A DNA stretch of 64,000 bases. Origin: Ch67 sp041395845 (GTDB lineage: Bacteria; Pseudomonadota; Gammaproteobacteria; Pseudomonadales; Ketobacteraceae). A model generated the notes under the pieces. The model worked only from the letters and a program-made list of their open reading frames with translations, had not been told where the DNA came from and did not search any database. The position numbers were made by a program, and so were the translations under genes. Location: positions 20,814-84,813 of the forward strand of contig JAWKZS010000015.1 of assembly GCA_041395845.1 (NCBI GenBank), read 5' to 3'. Shown here in pieces: positions 33,473-41,946 of the stretch; position 1 is the stretch's first letter, and each line of letters begins with the position of its first letter.

Positions 33473-33892
33473 TTACACAAATGGATTCAATACGGTCACT
33501 CCTGTGCGATCAAAGTCCCTCGTATTGCGTGTAACCAATATCAGGTCATGAGTATGCGCAGTAGCGGCAATCTGTTTGTCGATGGCGTTTTCGGGTTGGG
33601 GGACCCGAAGTGCAGCCCAGATGCGGGCCTCTGTCACAGTGAAATCCAGAATGCGTTCTGCATACTCGGATAGGAGCGTGGTAAGCCAGGTTTCCAGCAG
33701 TGCGGCCTGTTTGTGGTCGCCTCGCTGCTTGATCAGTTGCACGCCCCGTTGCAACTCACCGACGGTAACCACGCTCAGAAAAAGTGTGTAGTTCTGTTCT
33801 GCAGCCTGTTTGAAGAATTGTTTTACGCCGGGGTTGGCCTTGTCTTTTTTGCGGATTTCGCTGATTACGTTGGTATCAACCAAATACATCAT
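33473..33892 (-). CDS. PIN-domain toxin (VapC/FitB-like)
   Basis: Encodes about 139 residues from ATG 33892 (ATG 33889 also possible), overlapping the antitoxin end by 17 bases. The PIN acidic residues are visible: MYLVDTNVISEIR, VVTVGELQRGV, ENAIDKQIAATA and VTRNTRDFDRTG. VapC/FitB toxins are Mg2+-dependent RNases. With the antitoxin gene upstream it forms a type II module in the usual order. Confidence 0.9.
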   Translation of the reverse strand: MMYLVDTNVISEIRKKDKANPGVKQFFKQAAEQNYTLFLSVVTVGELQRGVQLIKQRGDHKQAALLETWLTTLLSEYAERILDFTVTEARIWAALRVPQPENAIDKQIAATAHTHDLILVTRNTRDFDRTGVTVLNPFV

Positions 33893-34109
33893 CGGCTTTG
33901 TCGTCCTGGACGCGGTTAAAGTCGGCATCCTCGCCAACATTGGGGATCGCCTTCAGCGCTTCGGTGAAACTCTTTCTTTTCGCGCCCAACAGCGCCTGCT
34001 GCAGGATGCGGCGATGTTCTTCTTCAGCGCTGATGCCATGTTTGCCTGCCAGGGCTTTTAAAGCAGTGACAATCTCGTCGTCGACATTGCGAACCAGCAA
34101 GTTGGCCAT
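33876..34109 (-). CDS. ribbon-helix-helix antitoxin (FitA/VapB-like)
   Basis: Encodes 77 residues. It begins MANLLVRNVDDEIVTALKALA, a ribbon-helix-helix start, followed by HGISAEEEHRRILQQAL, the FitA pattern of plasmid-stability antitoxins. The C-terminus would wrap the PIN toxin. It should repress its own promoter; two tandem 9-bp repeats upstream (34144-34161) are the likely operator. Confidence 0.9.
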   Translation of the reverse strand: MANLLVRNVDDEIVTALKALAGKHGISAEEEHRRILQQALLGAKRKSFTEALKAIPNVGEDADFNRVQDDKADDVFG

Positions 34110-34143
34110 GTGTCTTGGGCTCCCGGATTCAAGGGTCTCAGAA

Positions 34144-34161
34144 TGCTATCATTGCTATCAT
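34144..34161. promoter_or_regulatory. tandem TGCTATCAT repeats, likely toxin-antitoxin operator
   Basis: Two exact, adjacent copies of TGCTATCAT (34144-34152, 34153-34161) lie 35 bases upstream of the antitoxin start. The core resembles the TGCTATCA half-site known for FitA of Neisseria, though here the copies are direct rather than inverted. Confidence 0.5.
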
Positions 34162-34202
34162 GACGAGCGCAAGAGTCGGCGGTCAGGCTGGTGCGGCTGT
34201 GG

Positions 34203-34535
34203 CTATTCCTGTTCGTCTACCACCTGCTCCCAAATGGCCTCATAGCCTGCCCGCTCAAGATAGCCCGAGATGGAACGCATGGTTTTCTCGTTCCAGAATT
34301 CGGCGCTTTCTGGCCAGGGCAATGGAACGTTTTGCCTTGTGTCCTCGACGCAGAGATCCACCATGTGCCAGAAGAAGCGGGCCAGCTGTTCAGCCTCATT
34401 TGAATTGACGACAAAGCCCCGATTCAAAATGTCACCGATCAAGTCGTTGCCCATTCGGTCGGCGTAATATCGCAAGAAGCCGATTTCTTCCGGGTAGATA
34501 TAAGTGATGACGGTATCGTTGTCGTCCATGATCAT
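34203..34535 (-). CDS. hypothetical protein, third gene of an immunity-like operon
   Basis: Encodes 110 acidic residues; AGGA lies 7 bases before ATG 34535, which overlaps the stop of the previous gene by 4 bases. It starts MIMDDNDTVITYIYPEEIGF and includes EQLARFFWHMVDL and PESAEFWNEKTM. No family was recognised. Small size, acidity, tight overlaps and more AT-rich composition than the flanks are typical of acquired immunity or accessory genes. Confidence 0.65.
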   Translation of the reverse strand: MIMDDNDTVITYIYPEEIGFLRYYADRMGNDLIGDILNRGFVVNSNEAEQLARFFWHMVDLCVEDTRQNVPLPWPESAEFWNEKTMRSISGYLERAGYEAIWEQVVDEQE

Positions 34536-34774
34536 GTCGATTTCCTGCTAACCAGCTCAAGGTAGGGAGGATAATTGCAATCGGGACTCCATTGGCTTTC
34601 ATAGAGCGCCTGCAACCGACTCGCAGTATTTGCGTAGATGACGGATAGATCTGCTGCCTCGTCGCTAGTCCTGCTATCGGCTTTTTCGTCATCCAAAACT
34701 GAGTGAAGTTCAGTGAGTTTGCCGTCTACCAGCTCGATCAGTAAACAAAGATCCAACAGCGTCAACGGCGTCAT
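34532..34774 (-). CDS. hypothetical protein, second gene of an immunity-like operon
   Basis: Encodes 80 residues, starting within the ATGA overlap of the Imm11-like gene and ending within the ATGA overlap of the next one. Largely helical and acidic (LCLLIELVDGKLTELHSVLD, YANTASRLQALYESQW). No family was recognised. The two 4-base overlaps show translational coupling and make it a real gene despite its size. Confidence 0.6.
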   Translation of the reverse strand: MTPLTLLDLCLLIELVDGKLTELHSVLDDEKADSRTSDEAADLSVIYANTASRLQALYESQWSPDCNYPPYLELVSRKST

Positions 34775-35352
34775 TGAAGCGTTCCGTGGGGGGCGCCGAT
34801 GGGATTGGAAACGTCCGGATGAAAGGTGATGCCCGTGAGTCCAGCGTTTTCGTATGCCTGCTTCAGCATGTCCGAACAGAAAAGGCCTGTCCAGGTATCG
34901 AGGCGGGTTTTGAAAATCGCCGTGTCTTTCAGCTTCGCTTCGACAAAACCGAAATGCGCCAGATTGCCGTGCTGGTCGTGAGAGGTGAGTTTGTCGTCAA
35001 TGGCGCCAAGCTGCTCGGCAGTGATTAATGGGTTGAAGATGTAGCCTGTTCCGTTCTTGTGCGTGACGGGAAGCAGTTCGCCGCACGTTTCGAGTCGCAC
35101 TTTTAGTGCTTGGCAAGCCCTTTCAGACAGGAATAACCGGCCGAAATGCTCAGATACATCCGGCATGGCTTTAGATTTTTTGCCTTCGCTGGCGTGAAAT
35201 TCAATTTGTAGCGGCGTCCAGACAGATGCATAAGGCTTTGGCTCCGCATTGAAGGCAAACACGCCGTATTTTTCGCCCAGCTTGCGCATGGACTCGACGG
35301 GATGAACCAGATGCATTAGATAATTTTCATCGTGGTGGATGCGGTAGATCAT
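34771..35352 (-). CDS. Imm11 (DUF1629)-like immunity family protein
   Basis: Encodes 193 residues. The pattern RLFLSERACQALKVRLE, then GELLPVTHKNGTGYIFNPL, and near the C-terminus YENAGLTGITFHPD follows the DUF1629/Imm11 arrangement (surface helix, 'gELLPl' strand, 'GL.G..F' end). Members are usually cytosolic immunity proteins against contact-dependent or secreted polymorphic toxins. It heads a three-gene operon (4-base overlaps); no cognate toxin gene is adjacent, so it may be an orphan immunity set. Assignment is from pattern memory only. Confidence 0.5.
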   Translation of the reverse strand: MIYRIHHDENYLMHLVHPVESMRKLGEKYGVFAFNAEPKPYASVWTPLQIEFHASEGKKSKAMPDVSEHFGRLFLSERACQALKVRLETCGELLPVTHKNGTGYIFNPLITAEQLGAIDDKLTSHDQHGNLAHFGFVEAKLKDTAIFKTRLDTWTGLFCSDMLKQAYENAGLTGITFHPDVSNPIGAPHGTLQ

Positions 35353-35415
35353 TAATCCTGCCCGTCAGACGCTAGTTCCCGCAGATTTACTACATAAAAT
35401 TGTCGGCCAAGCGCC

Positions 35416-36348
35416 TCAAAACGCCTCTGCCCGATCCAGCGTTTCCACCCGCAGTATCTCGCTGCCACTGAAATACTGGGCGCGCAGCTGGCTGAGTTTT
35501 TCCTGCTGGGCGGCGTCGCTCAGGTCCGACAGTAGTACTTCGCGTTTCTGTTCGCCGTACTGTTCGTACCTGGTCATGAATTCCGGTGAGGGCTCGTCGA
35601 ACACCAGGGTGGTTTCGATCAGGCTGACGGCGGCCATTTCCTGCAGCATGCGCTGGAAGGATTCCGGGTCGAGCCCGGTGACGCTGTCGGCGGCAAAGTC
35701 GTCGGCGGTGGCATTGACCATGTTGTGGGCGCGCTGCTGCACGGCGGGCGGCAGCTGGTCGGCCAGCGTGTTCAGTTGATCCTGGGCGGCGGCCGGGTCA
35801 CGTTGTTGTGCCATGATGTTCAGGTATTGATAGGTGAAATCTTCCAGCGCGCGCCAGTCTTCGTACATGGGGGCGGCGATGTCACCCAGATAGTGTTCGC
35901 GCAGGTTCTGCACCCGTTGCAGCACGGCCTTCAGATTGGGGGCGCCTTCCATCGGCAGCAGTTGCAGTGCGAGATTGAATTCCACATAGCGGTCGAAGGC
36001 GTCCTGCAGCTGGGCGAGGGCGGCGGGTGGCAGGTCTTCGCTGAATGGTTGCAGGATAGTGTGCTTCCACTGATCCACCGGCTGTTCGGTATTTTCGCTG
36101 GCGATCAGATCGAACAGCTGCTTGAGCCGGGTATCCGGGATCAGATTGCCGCTGGCGCTGATCTGCAGGGGAATGTCGAGAATTTCCACGGTGCGGCTGG
36201 TTGGTGCAGGCGATGTTTCGGCTGCGCCGGTGGATGTGGTTGGTTCGACGCTGGTTGGCGTGTTGGCGGCATCCGGCGAGCGGCTGAGCCAGTAAATCAG
36301 GTTGATCGCGGTGGCGGCGACCACCAGCAGGATGACAATGTTGCGCAT
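35416..36348 (-). CDS. lipase secretion chaperone (Lif/LifO family)
   Basis: Encodes 310 residues. One N-terminal helix (IVILLVVAATAINLIYWL) anchors it in the inner membrane, followed by a Pro/Thr/Ser-rich linker (residues ~28-52) and a helical domain, the Lif layout. The steric-chaperone motif is recognisable but degenerate (DTRLKQLFDLIASENTE versus RxxFDYxLSA). The C-terminus LRAQYFSGSEILRVETLDRA also fits. Lif folds a secreted lipase in the periplasm; no lipase gene is adjacent, which is unusual. Confidence 0.75.
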   Translation of the reverse strand: MRNIVILLVVAATAINLIYWLSRSPDAANTPTSVEPTTSTGAAETSPAPTSRTVEILDIPLQISASGNLIPDTRLKQLFDLIASENTEQPVDQWKHTILQPFSEDLPPAALAQLQDAFDRYVEFNLALQLLPMEGAPNLKAVLQRVQNLREHYLGDIAAPMYEDWRALEDFTYQYLNIMAQQRDPAAAQDQLNTLADQLPPAVQQRAHNMVNATADDFAADSVTGLDPESFQRMLQEMAAVSLIETTLVFDEPSPEFMTRYEQYGEQKREVLLSDLSDAAQQEKLSQLRAQYFSGSEILRVETLDRAEAF

Positions 36349-36411
36349 GTTGCTTCCCCCCAGGGTAGTGGTGGGACTATACCGTTCGCTCGTGCGTTAG
36401 TGAACCGTCGT

Positions 36412-37686
36412 TCAGGGCAGGGTGATGAGATTCTGCTGTTGTGGTTCGCAGTGGGATATCTGGGTGTTGAACCAGCAGTTGCGGCCGGCTTCCTTGGATT
36501 TGTAGAGCATCTGGTCGGCAGCGGATACCAGTTTTTCCGGATTCAGGGTTTTGACCGGGTACACGGTGGCAGCGCCGATGCTGGCAGTGACGACCTTGGC
36601 GATCTGCGATGCTTCGTGGGGCACTGCCTGGGCGACAATGCGTTGCTGGATGCGCACCAGGGTGTTCTTGAGCTGGGTCGCATCGATGTTGGGGTACAGG
36701 ATGATGAATTCTTCGCCGCCGTAACGTCCCACCAGTTCCGCCGGCCGGCTCGCTTCTTTTTTCAGGGCGCGGGCGATCAGTGCCAGGCAGTGATCGCCGG
36801 CCTGATGACCATAGCGGTCGTTGAACTGTTTGAAAAAGTCGATATCCAGCAGCACCACGGACAGCGGCAGTTTTTCCCGCTGGCAGCGATTCCACTCCAG
36901 CTTCAGACGTTCATCGAAGAAGCGGCGATTGGCCAGGCCGGTGAGGGGGTCTTCCCGCGACAGTTTTTCCATGTTGGCGTACAGCTGCTTCTGCTCGGCC
37001 TTGTCGATATCCAGCAGCAGCGCCTGCAGGAACATGGCCCGCTCCCGGTGTTCGATGATGTAGGCGATGCCCATGCCGATCAGGTTGGCGGCGATGAAGT
37101 AGGCCTGAAAATCCTGAAAGGAATGTTGCAGCCCCAGCGCCTTGGCCGCCAGCAGATGGGCGACGCCTGCCATGTGGCACCAGAACACGGTGGTGAAGAA
37201 ACGCATCTTCGACATCGCATACACAATGATGACGGCATAGATCGAGGTGGCGTGGGCGGCGGTGCGCAGGCTGGGGTCATCGACGCTGATGGCAACGGTC
37301 ATCAGTGTGCCAAGGGCAATCATGGCGTTGATGCCGGTGTACCAGTGGAAGCGTGCATCAAAGCGCGGCAGGCGTACCAGGACAAGCGTACTGATCAGGC
37401 ACAGGGCGGTGATGGCATAACCCAGCGGAAAGGCCCCCAGCTGGGTGCTACTGTACTGGGTGAAGGCCAGAAACCCCAGCAGCAGAAACAGACTGAGCAG
37501 ATAGGGTGTGTTGGCAATCAGGTTGTTGAGGGCAAGGGCGCGGTAACTGCGGGTGAAATGGTGTTCGAGAAAATCCGGAAAGCGCAGCAGGCGGAAGCTC
37601 GACAGCAACACATGGTTGATTTCGTGCTTGAGGGCCGGATCAGTGACCGGCAGGGCCTGAATGTTCTGCGAGCGCTTGATGGACAT
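36412..37686 (-). CDS. membrane-bound GGDEF diguanylate cyclase
   Basis: Encodes 424 residues. About six hydrophobic helices span residues 45-215, then a short linker and a GGDEF domain starting SREDPLTGLANRRFFDERL with the active-site loop GRYGGEEFIILYP. The metal-binding region VVLLDIDFFKQFNDRYGH is intact. A typical RxxD inhibitory site was not confirmed. It should make cyclic di-GMP from GTP. The next gene on the strand is a degenerate HD-GYP protein, separated by 250 bases. Confidence 0.93.
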   Translation of the reverse strand: MSIKRSQNIQALPVTDPALKHEINHVLLSSFRLLRFPDFLEHHFTRSYRALALNNLIANTPYLLSLFLLLGFLAFTQYSSTQLGAFPLGYAITALCLISTLVLVRLPRFDARFHWYTGINAMIALGTLMTVAISVDDPSLRTAAHATSIYAVIIVYAMSKMRFFTTVFWCHMAGVAHLLAAKALGLQHSFQDFQAYFIAANLIGMGIAYIIEHRERAMFLQALLLDIDKAEQKQLYANMEKLSREDPLTGLANRRFFDERLKLEWNRCQREKLPLSVVLLDIDFFKQFNDRYGHQAGDHCLALIARALKKEASRPAELVGRYGGEEFIILYPNIDATQLKNTLVRIQQRIVAQAVPHEASQIAKVVTASIGAATVYPVKTLNPEKLVSAADQMLYKSKEAGRNCWFNTQISHCEPQQQNLITLP

Positions 37687-37938
37687 GTTTCACCAGGGTC
37701 TGCTGCAGACCGCGTGTCCCCCCATTTATGGTTGTGGTGGCGGTCAAGATATACCGGATGCCGGTGACGGTTCGATAGCGTCTGCTCAAACATTCGACAA
37801 TATTCTAACCAGGAAAGTTCTTATTAAGGTTTAGCAAAAGTGGCTTTGGTTTGCCTGCGGGGGGTGGAGATTTCCGACGAGCTGCAGCGTCGGCTGAAGC
37901 AGTCGAATTAGTCGATTTATCAGCAGGTTAGGAAGTAA

Positions 37939-39219
37939 TCAAAAATTGCTGACGTGGCGGAAGTAGCGTTTGCTGCGGTGCGGGCTGTCCGGGGCCAGCG
38001 CCGGGCAGCTGGCGACGATGAAATCGGTACAGTCGGGCTCGGACAGATCGAGGGTGCGGCGCTTGAACAGTTGCCAGGGCTTGCGGTCGTCTTCCAGGAT
38101 CAGCACCCGGGGTTTCAGGCGCGCCCTGTTCTGGGCGATGACAATGGCCAGCCGATCGTCGTTCAGGGTCACCACCGACCCGGTAGGGTACAGGCCGATG
38201 GACTGGATGAATTCTTCCACCAGGAAGCCATCGAAAATCTGGTTGCGCAGGCGGAACAGTTCCCGCACGGCGTCCGCGCTGGACAGGGGGCGATCGCGGA
38301 AATCGTAGCTGACCAGATTCTCGTAGTAATCCGCCAGGCCAATGATCTGGGCCAGGAACGGGATGTGGCGCCCGGACACGCCCCGGGGGAAACCGCTGCC
38401 GTCATAACGCTCAAGGTGGTGGGACACCAGTTTCACGATGCGGCTGTTGAAATCATCGCTGGCCTTGAGCAGCTGTACGCCACGCACCAGCGACCACTTC
38501 AGCATTTCCTGCACGTGGGGAGTCGGGGTGCCCTTGATGCTGAGGATTTCCGGTGGAATCGTGGTGTAACCGATTTTCGCCAGCAGTGCGGCCAGTGCCA
38601 GATCGGACAGCGCCTCGCGGGTGATATCCAGATGACGCCCGCACAGCACGGCCCAGCTGGCCATGCGAATGGAGTAGTTGAGGACATCCTGGCTGTGGGA
38701 TTCGATCCGTGACAGGTAGGCAAACGCATCGGGATTGCGGATCACGCTGTTGACCAGTTCCGAGGATACGGTGCGCAGCTGATCCACACTGATGTCACCG
38801 CTCTGGCTGAGATTGCCCAGCACTTGCTGGATGCGATCGCGAATGCGCCGATGCACCTTGCGGGCCTGGCGCAGTTCCGCGTTCAGGCTGGTGACGGATT
38901 TGTAGGGATAATCGTTCTGCATGGTGCGGATGCGCAGGTTCAGCACCTCGCGTCCGTTCTTGCGCTGCTGCTCTTCAAAAAATTCCGAAACGAAACTGAA
39001 TTCAGGCTGGGGTGTGGCAATTTTCAGGCCGGCGCGGGAGCGGCGTACATCCACGTACACCCATTTGCACAGGTGCTGCAGCTTTTCGAGCTGCTCGCGG
39101 TGTTCGATATGAAAGCCCTGAATCGGGAACGGGGTTTCGCGCCACGGGCGATCGATGCCCGAGACAAACATCCCCAGCTGGAGATCGTCGGCAAAGACTT
39201 TCTGTGTCCTTACAGCCAT
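37939..39219 (-). CDS. DUF3391 / degenerate HD-GYP domain protein
   Basis: Encodes 426 residues. The N-terminal DUF3391 part includes DDLQLGMFVSGIDRPW and the HLCKWVYVDVRRS strand. The HD-GYP domain (residues ~170-360) is degenerate: the HD pair position reads ALLAKIGYTTIPPEIL instead of HDxGK, the HHE motif is HHLERYDGSGFP and GYP is GFP. The loss of key metal ligands predicts no c-di-GMP hydrolysis, so it may be a binding or regulatory protein. It lies beside a GGDEF enzyme. Its stop is followed by 250 bases of non-coding DNA. Confidence 0.88.
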   Translation of the reverse strand: MAVRTQKVFADDLQLGMFVSGIDRPWRETPFPIQGFHIEHREQLEKLQHLCKWVYVDVRRSRAGLKIATPQPEFSFVSEFFEEQQRKNGREVLNLRIRTMQNDYPYKSVTSLNAELRQARKVHRRIRDRIQQVLGNLSQSGDISVDQLRTVSSELVNSVIRNPDAFAYLSRIESHSQDVLNYSIRMASWAVLCGRHLDITREALSDLALAALLAKIGYTTIPPEILSIKGTPTPHVQEMLKWSLVRGVQLLKASDDFNSRIVKLVSHHLERYDGSGFPRGVSGRHIPFLAQIIGLADYYENLVSYDFRDRPLSSADAVRELFRLRNQIFDGFLVEEFIQSIGLYPTGSVVTLNDDRLAIVIAQNRARLKPRVLILEDDRKPWQLFKRRTLDLSEPDCTDFIVASCPALAPDSPHRSKRYFRHVSNF

Positions 39220-39606
39220 TGGCGAGCGCCCCGATTGATAGACTTGTTAGCGTTGTTTGGTCACGCGAGTGCTTTGGATTGTAAGCTGCTGATCAATAAA
39301 TTTGCAAAGCAGTTCGCATAATTATCCGCCGAAATCGCCTAAGCACCGAACCAACGGCGGTTTTACGCCTGAATAGTGGCAATAAAATGGCAGATCGTCA
39401 CGCCGGCTCGGCGCAGTGTGGAGTATCCGGGATGATTGTGCAGGAAGTGTGAAGACTGGAAGGGAGTTGGTCTCCCTCGCATCGACCCGGTCGGTTTTCT
39501 TATCGAGTAATCGCCAGATCTGACCCGAGGGAGTGGGGCAATGCTAACGGACAGGGTGGTGGCCTGACAAGCCTATATGGGGTGTTTCCCGATGATTGGT
39601 GTTGGG
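39220..39606. other. non-coding interval between HD-GYP-like and EamA genes
   Basis: About 390 bases with no supported gene, repeat or clear terminator. It contains the promoter side of the HD-GYP-like gene and the 3' flank of the transporter gene, but no hexamer pair is convincing enough to mark. Confidence 0.5.
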
Positions 39607-40455
39607 TCAGGAACGCCAGGTTTCCCACGCCGCGGTGCCGACGATCAGGGCTCCCCCCACCAACGTCAGCAGCGACGGCTGTTCCTGCAGGATCAGAAAC
39701 GCGAACAGGGTGCCGTACACCGGTTGCAGGCAGCCGATCAGTCCCACGGTTTTCGCTTTCAGATAACGCAGACTGCCGGCGAACAGGCTGTGGGGAATCG
39801 CGGTGAATACGATCGCCAGCAGCGCCAGTTGCCATACCGTATCGACTGTGAAATCCGCCGGATCATGCTGCAGTAACGGGAACGCCACCAGTGCCGCCAC
39901 CGCACTCTGGTACAGCATGCTGGTGTCGCCCCGGTAGCCTTGCAGGTAATGACGCTGCAGGGTGTTGCGCAGGGCGAAGAACACCGCCGACAGCACGCCC
40001 CACAGCACGCCCTGGGTAATGTCGTTTTCCAGTGAAAAGTCCGGCACCAGCAGCATCACGCCCACGAACACCAGCACCGCGCAGAAAATATCACGGCCAT
40101 GGGGCTTCTGGCCGTGAAACAGCGGTTCCAGAAACACCGTGATGATCGGCGAGGTGTACAGCGCCAGCATGCCCACCGCCACACCGGCAATCTGCATCGA
40201 CTGGAAATAGGTAATCCAGTGCACGCCCAGCAGTACACCGATCCCCAGCATGATGCCGGTATCGCGCCGGCTGCGCAGCCGTACCGGATTTTTCAGCGCC
40301 AGCAGAATTACCAGCAGCACTAGAGCGGCCAGCACGCTGCGCCAGGCAATGATGTCGGTAGCGGGCAGATCGACGATGCGGGCGAACAACCCCGTACCGC
40401 CAAACATCAGAATGGCACTGTGGACGAACAGCAGACCTTTACGTTTATCTTCCAC
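39607..40455 (-). CDS. EamA/DMT family transporter
   Basis: Encodes 282 residues from GTG 40455, supported by ACAGGT 6-7 bases upstream; a longer ATG start at 40533 lies inside the upstream gene. Ten hydrophobic helices form two EamA repeats, with the typical segments IIAWRSVLAALVLL and LYTSPIITVFLEPLF in the first half and LQPVYGTLFAFLILQEQPS in the second. DMT carriers export amino acids or small metabolites; the substrate is unknown. It starts 10 bases after the DedA-PAP2 gene. Confidence 0.9.
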   Translation of the reverse strand: MEDKRKGLLFVHSAILMFGGTGLFARIVDLPATDIIAWRSVLAALVLLVILLALKNPVRLRSRRDTGIMLGIGVLLGVHWITYFQSMQIAGVAVGMLALYTSPIITVFLEPLFHGQKPHGRDIFCAVLVFVGVMLLVPDFSLENDITQGVLWGVLSAVFFALRNTLQRHYLQGYRGDTSMLYQSAVAALVAFPLLQHDPADFTVDTVWQLALLAIVFTAIPHSLFAGSLRYLKAKTVGLIGCLQPVYGTLFAFLILQEQPSLLTLVGGALIVGTAAWETWRS

Positions 40456-40465
40456 GGCAAACCTG

Positions 40466-41821
40466 TCAGGCGTGAGCAAACGGCAAATAGCGGGCGGCCC
40501 ACTGGGAATAGTGAGGCAGCACGAAAACAGCAATATTGATCAGCCAGGCCAGTGCGCAGGCGATCAATAGTGGCCACGGCTGAATACGCCGGAATGGCCA
40601 GCGCAACACCACGGCATAAAACAGGCACAGAATGAAGCCACCCAGCAGCAGGCCACCGATGATGTCGGTCACCCAGTGCACGCCCAGATAGAGGCGGGCG
40701 GCGGCCACAAACATCACCAGCACCGCCACGCAGGACAGAATCAGCGCGTGGCGACGGGCATTCACCGATGGCAGCAGCAGACTCGCCAGCAGGCCGCAGA
40801 ACACCACCATCATCGCGGTGTGGCCACTGGGATAGGCGAAGGAATCCGGCGGTTGCATCACCAGTTCAGGGCGGGCGACTGCAAAACCGTATTTGCCGCC
40901 GTGCATCAGTAGTTTCCCCAGCAGGGTGAAGCTCACCCACAGGCCGGCAGCGTAGAAATTTCGCTGTAGCAGCAGTGCGAAGGTCACCAGCGCTGCCCAC
41001 ACCACCATCGGACTGAATTCACCCAGTATGGTCAGTCCGATAAAGAAATCATCGAGCCAGTGATGGCGTAACGCGAACAGCCATTGGGCCGACGCAGTGT
41101 TGAGGCTCTGCAGCACGCCGGTTTGCACGGTAAAACCCAGTGTGAGCAGTAACGCCAGGAATAGTCCACCCACAGCGAGTGTCAGCTGCAGCTTGATTCG
41201 GCGTATGTGCATTGCCGCGTGCAGGCGCTGGGCAAACTGTGCCAGCAGCCATCCCCCCAGAAACAGTGCCAGCAAGAAACCCAGATGACGGGCCTCGAGC
41301 GCGCCGGGGCCTTCCAGGCTTTGCCCCACCAGATAGCCTGGCATCAGATAAAACGGCGACCACGCCAGTGCCGACAGCACATTGATGGTGAAGAATTTGC
41401 GCGGCGACATTTCCATGAAGCCGGCCACCAGGGGCATGACGGGGCGGATCGGCCCGATGAAGCGTCCGAGCACGATGCCGAGCAGGCCGTAGCGCTGGAA
41501 AAAATGTTCGCCTTTCTCGATCCATTCCGGATGGGTTTTGAACGGGGGAATCCGCCGGATCACCGGATGGTAGTGATAGCCCAGCAGAAAACTCACGCCA
41601 TCGCCGATCACGGCACCGACGAAGCCGGCCAGCAGCATCTGCCAGACATCCACATTGGCACTGCCGGCAGCGGTTGCCGCCGCCATCAGCAGGGCGACGC
41701 CGGGCACCAGAATGCCAACGATCGCAAGCGATTCCAGCAACGCCAGCAGCGCAATCGTGAACAGAATCAGGTGCGGGTGGCTGCTGAGCCAGCCAATCAG
41801 ATTGTCGAGGGAAAATTCCAT
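40466..41821 (-). CDS. DedA - PAP2 phosphatase fusion membrane protein
   Basis: Encodes 451 residues in two halves. Residues ~1-200 are DedA/SNARE-associated-like, with GDGVSFLLGYHYHPVIR, FFQRYGLLGIVLGRFIGPIRP and FTINVLSALAWSPFYLMPG. Residues ~240-440 are a PAP2 phosphatase with all three motifs: KYGFAVARP, AYPSGHT and ARLYLGVHWVTD. DedA proteins act in lipid-carrier (undecaprenyl phosphate) flipping, and PAP2 enzymes dephosphorylate lipid pyrophosphates. The fusion may couple dephosphorylation to recycling. It is the first gene of a pair with the EamA transporter. Confidence 0.93.
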   Translation of the reverse strand: MEFSLDNLIGWLSSHPHLILFTIALLALLESLAIVGILVPGVALLMAAATAAGSANVDVWQMLLAGFVGAVIGDGVSFLLGYHYHPVIRRIPPFKTHPEWIEKGEHFFQRYGLLGIVLGRFIGPIRPVMPLVAGFMEMSPRKFFTINVLSALAWSPFYLMPGYLVGQSLEGPGALEARHLGFLLALFLGGWLLAQFAQRLHAAMHIRRIKLQLTLAVGGLFLALLLTLGFTVQTGVLQSLNTASAQWLFALRHHWLDDFFIGLTILGEFSPMVVWAALVTFALLLQRNFYAAGLWVSFTLLGKLLMHGGKYGFAVARPELVMQPPDSFAYPSGHTAMMVVFCGLLASLLLPSVNARRHALILSCVAVLVMFVAAARLYLGVHWVTDIIGGLLLGGFILCLFYAVVLRWPFRRIQPWPLLIACALAWLINIAVFVLPHYSQWAARYLPFAHA

Positions 41822-41946
41822 CGCACGGGGGTCGCATCAGGCAGGGCGGGTGAGTGGTGGCGCGATTGTACCTGCTGGCGGGAACAAATTCACCGCGCAT
41901 CCGTTCTATACTGGTGCCAGTGCCTCCCTGACACAAGGACAACACC

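Noticed and set aside
35725..37767. 680-residue open frame on the plus strand
   Set aside because: It lies antisense to the lipase chaperone and GGDEF genes, which have clear domains, and its composition (Gln/His/Gly rich, no domain) is that of a high-GC shadow frame.
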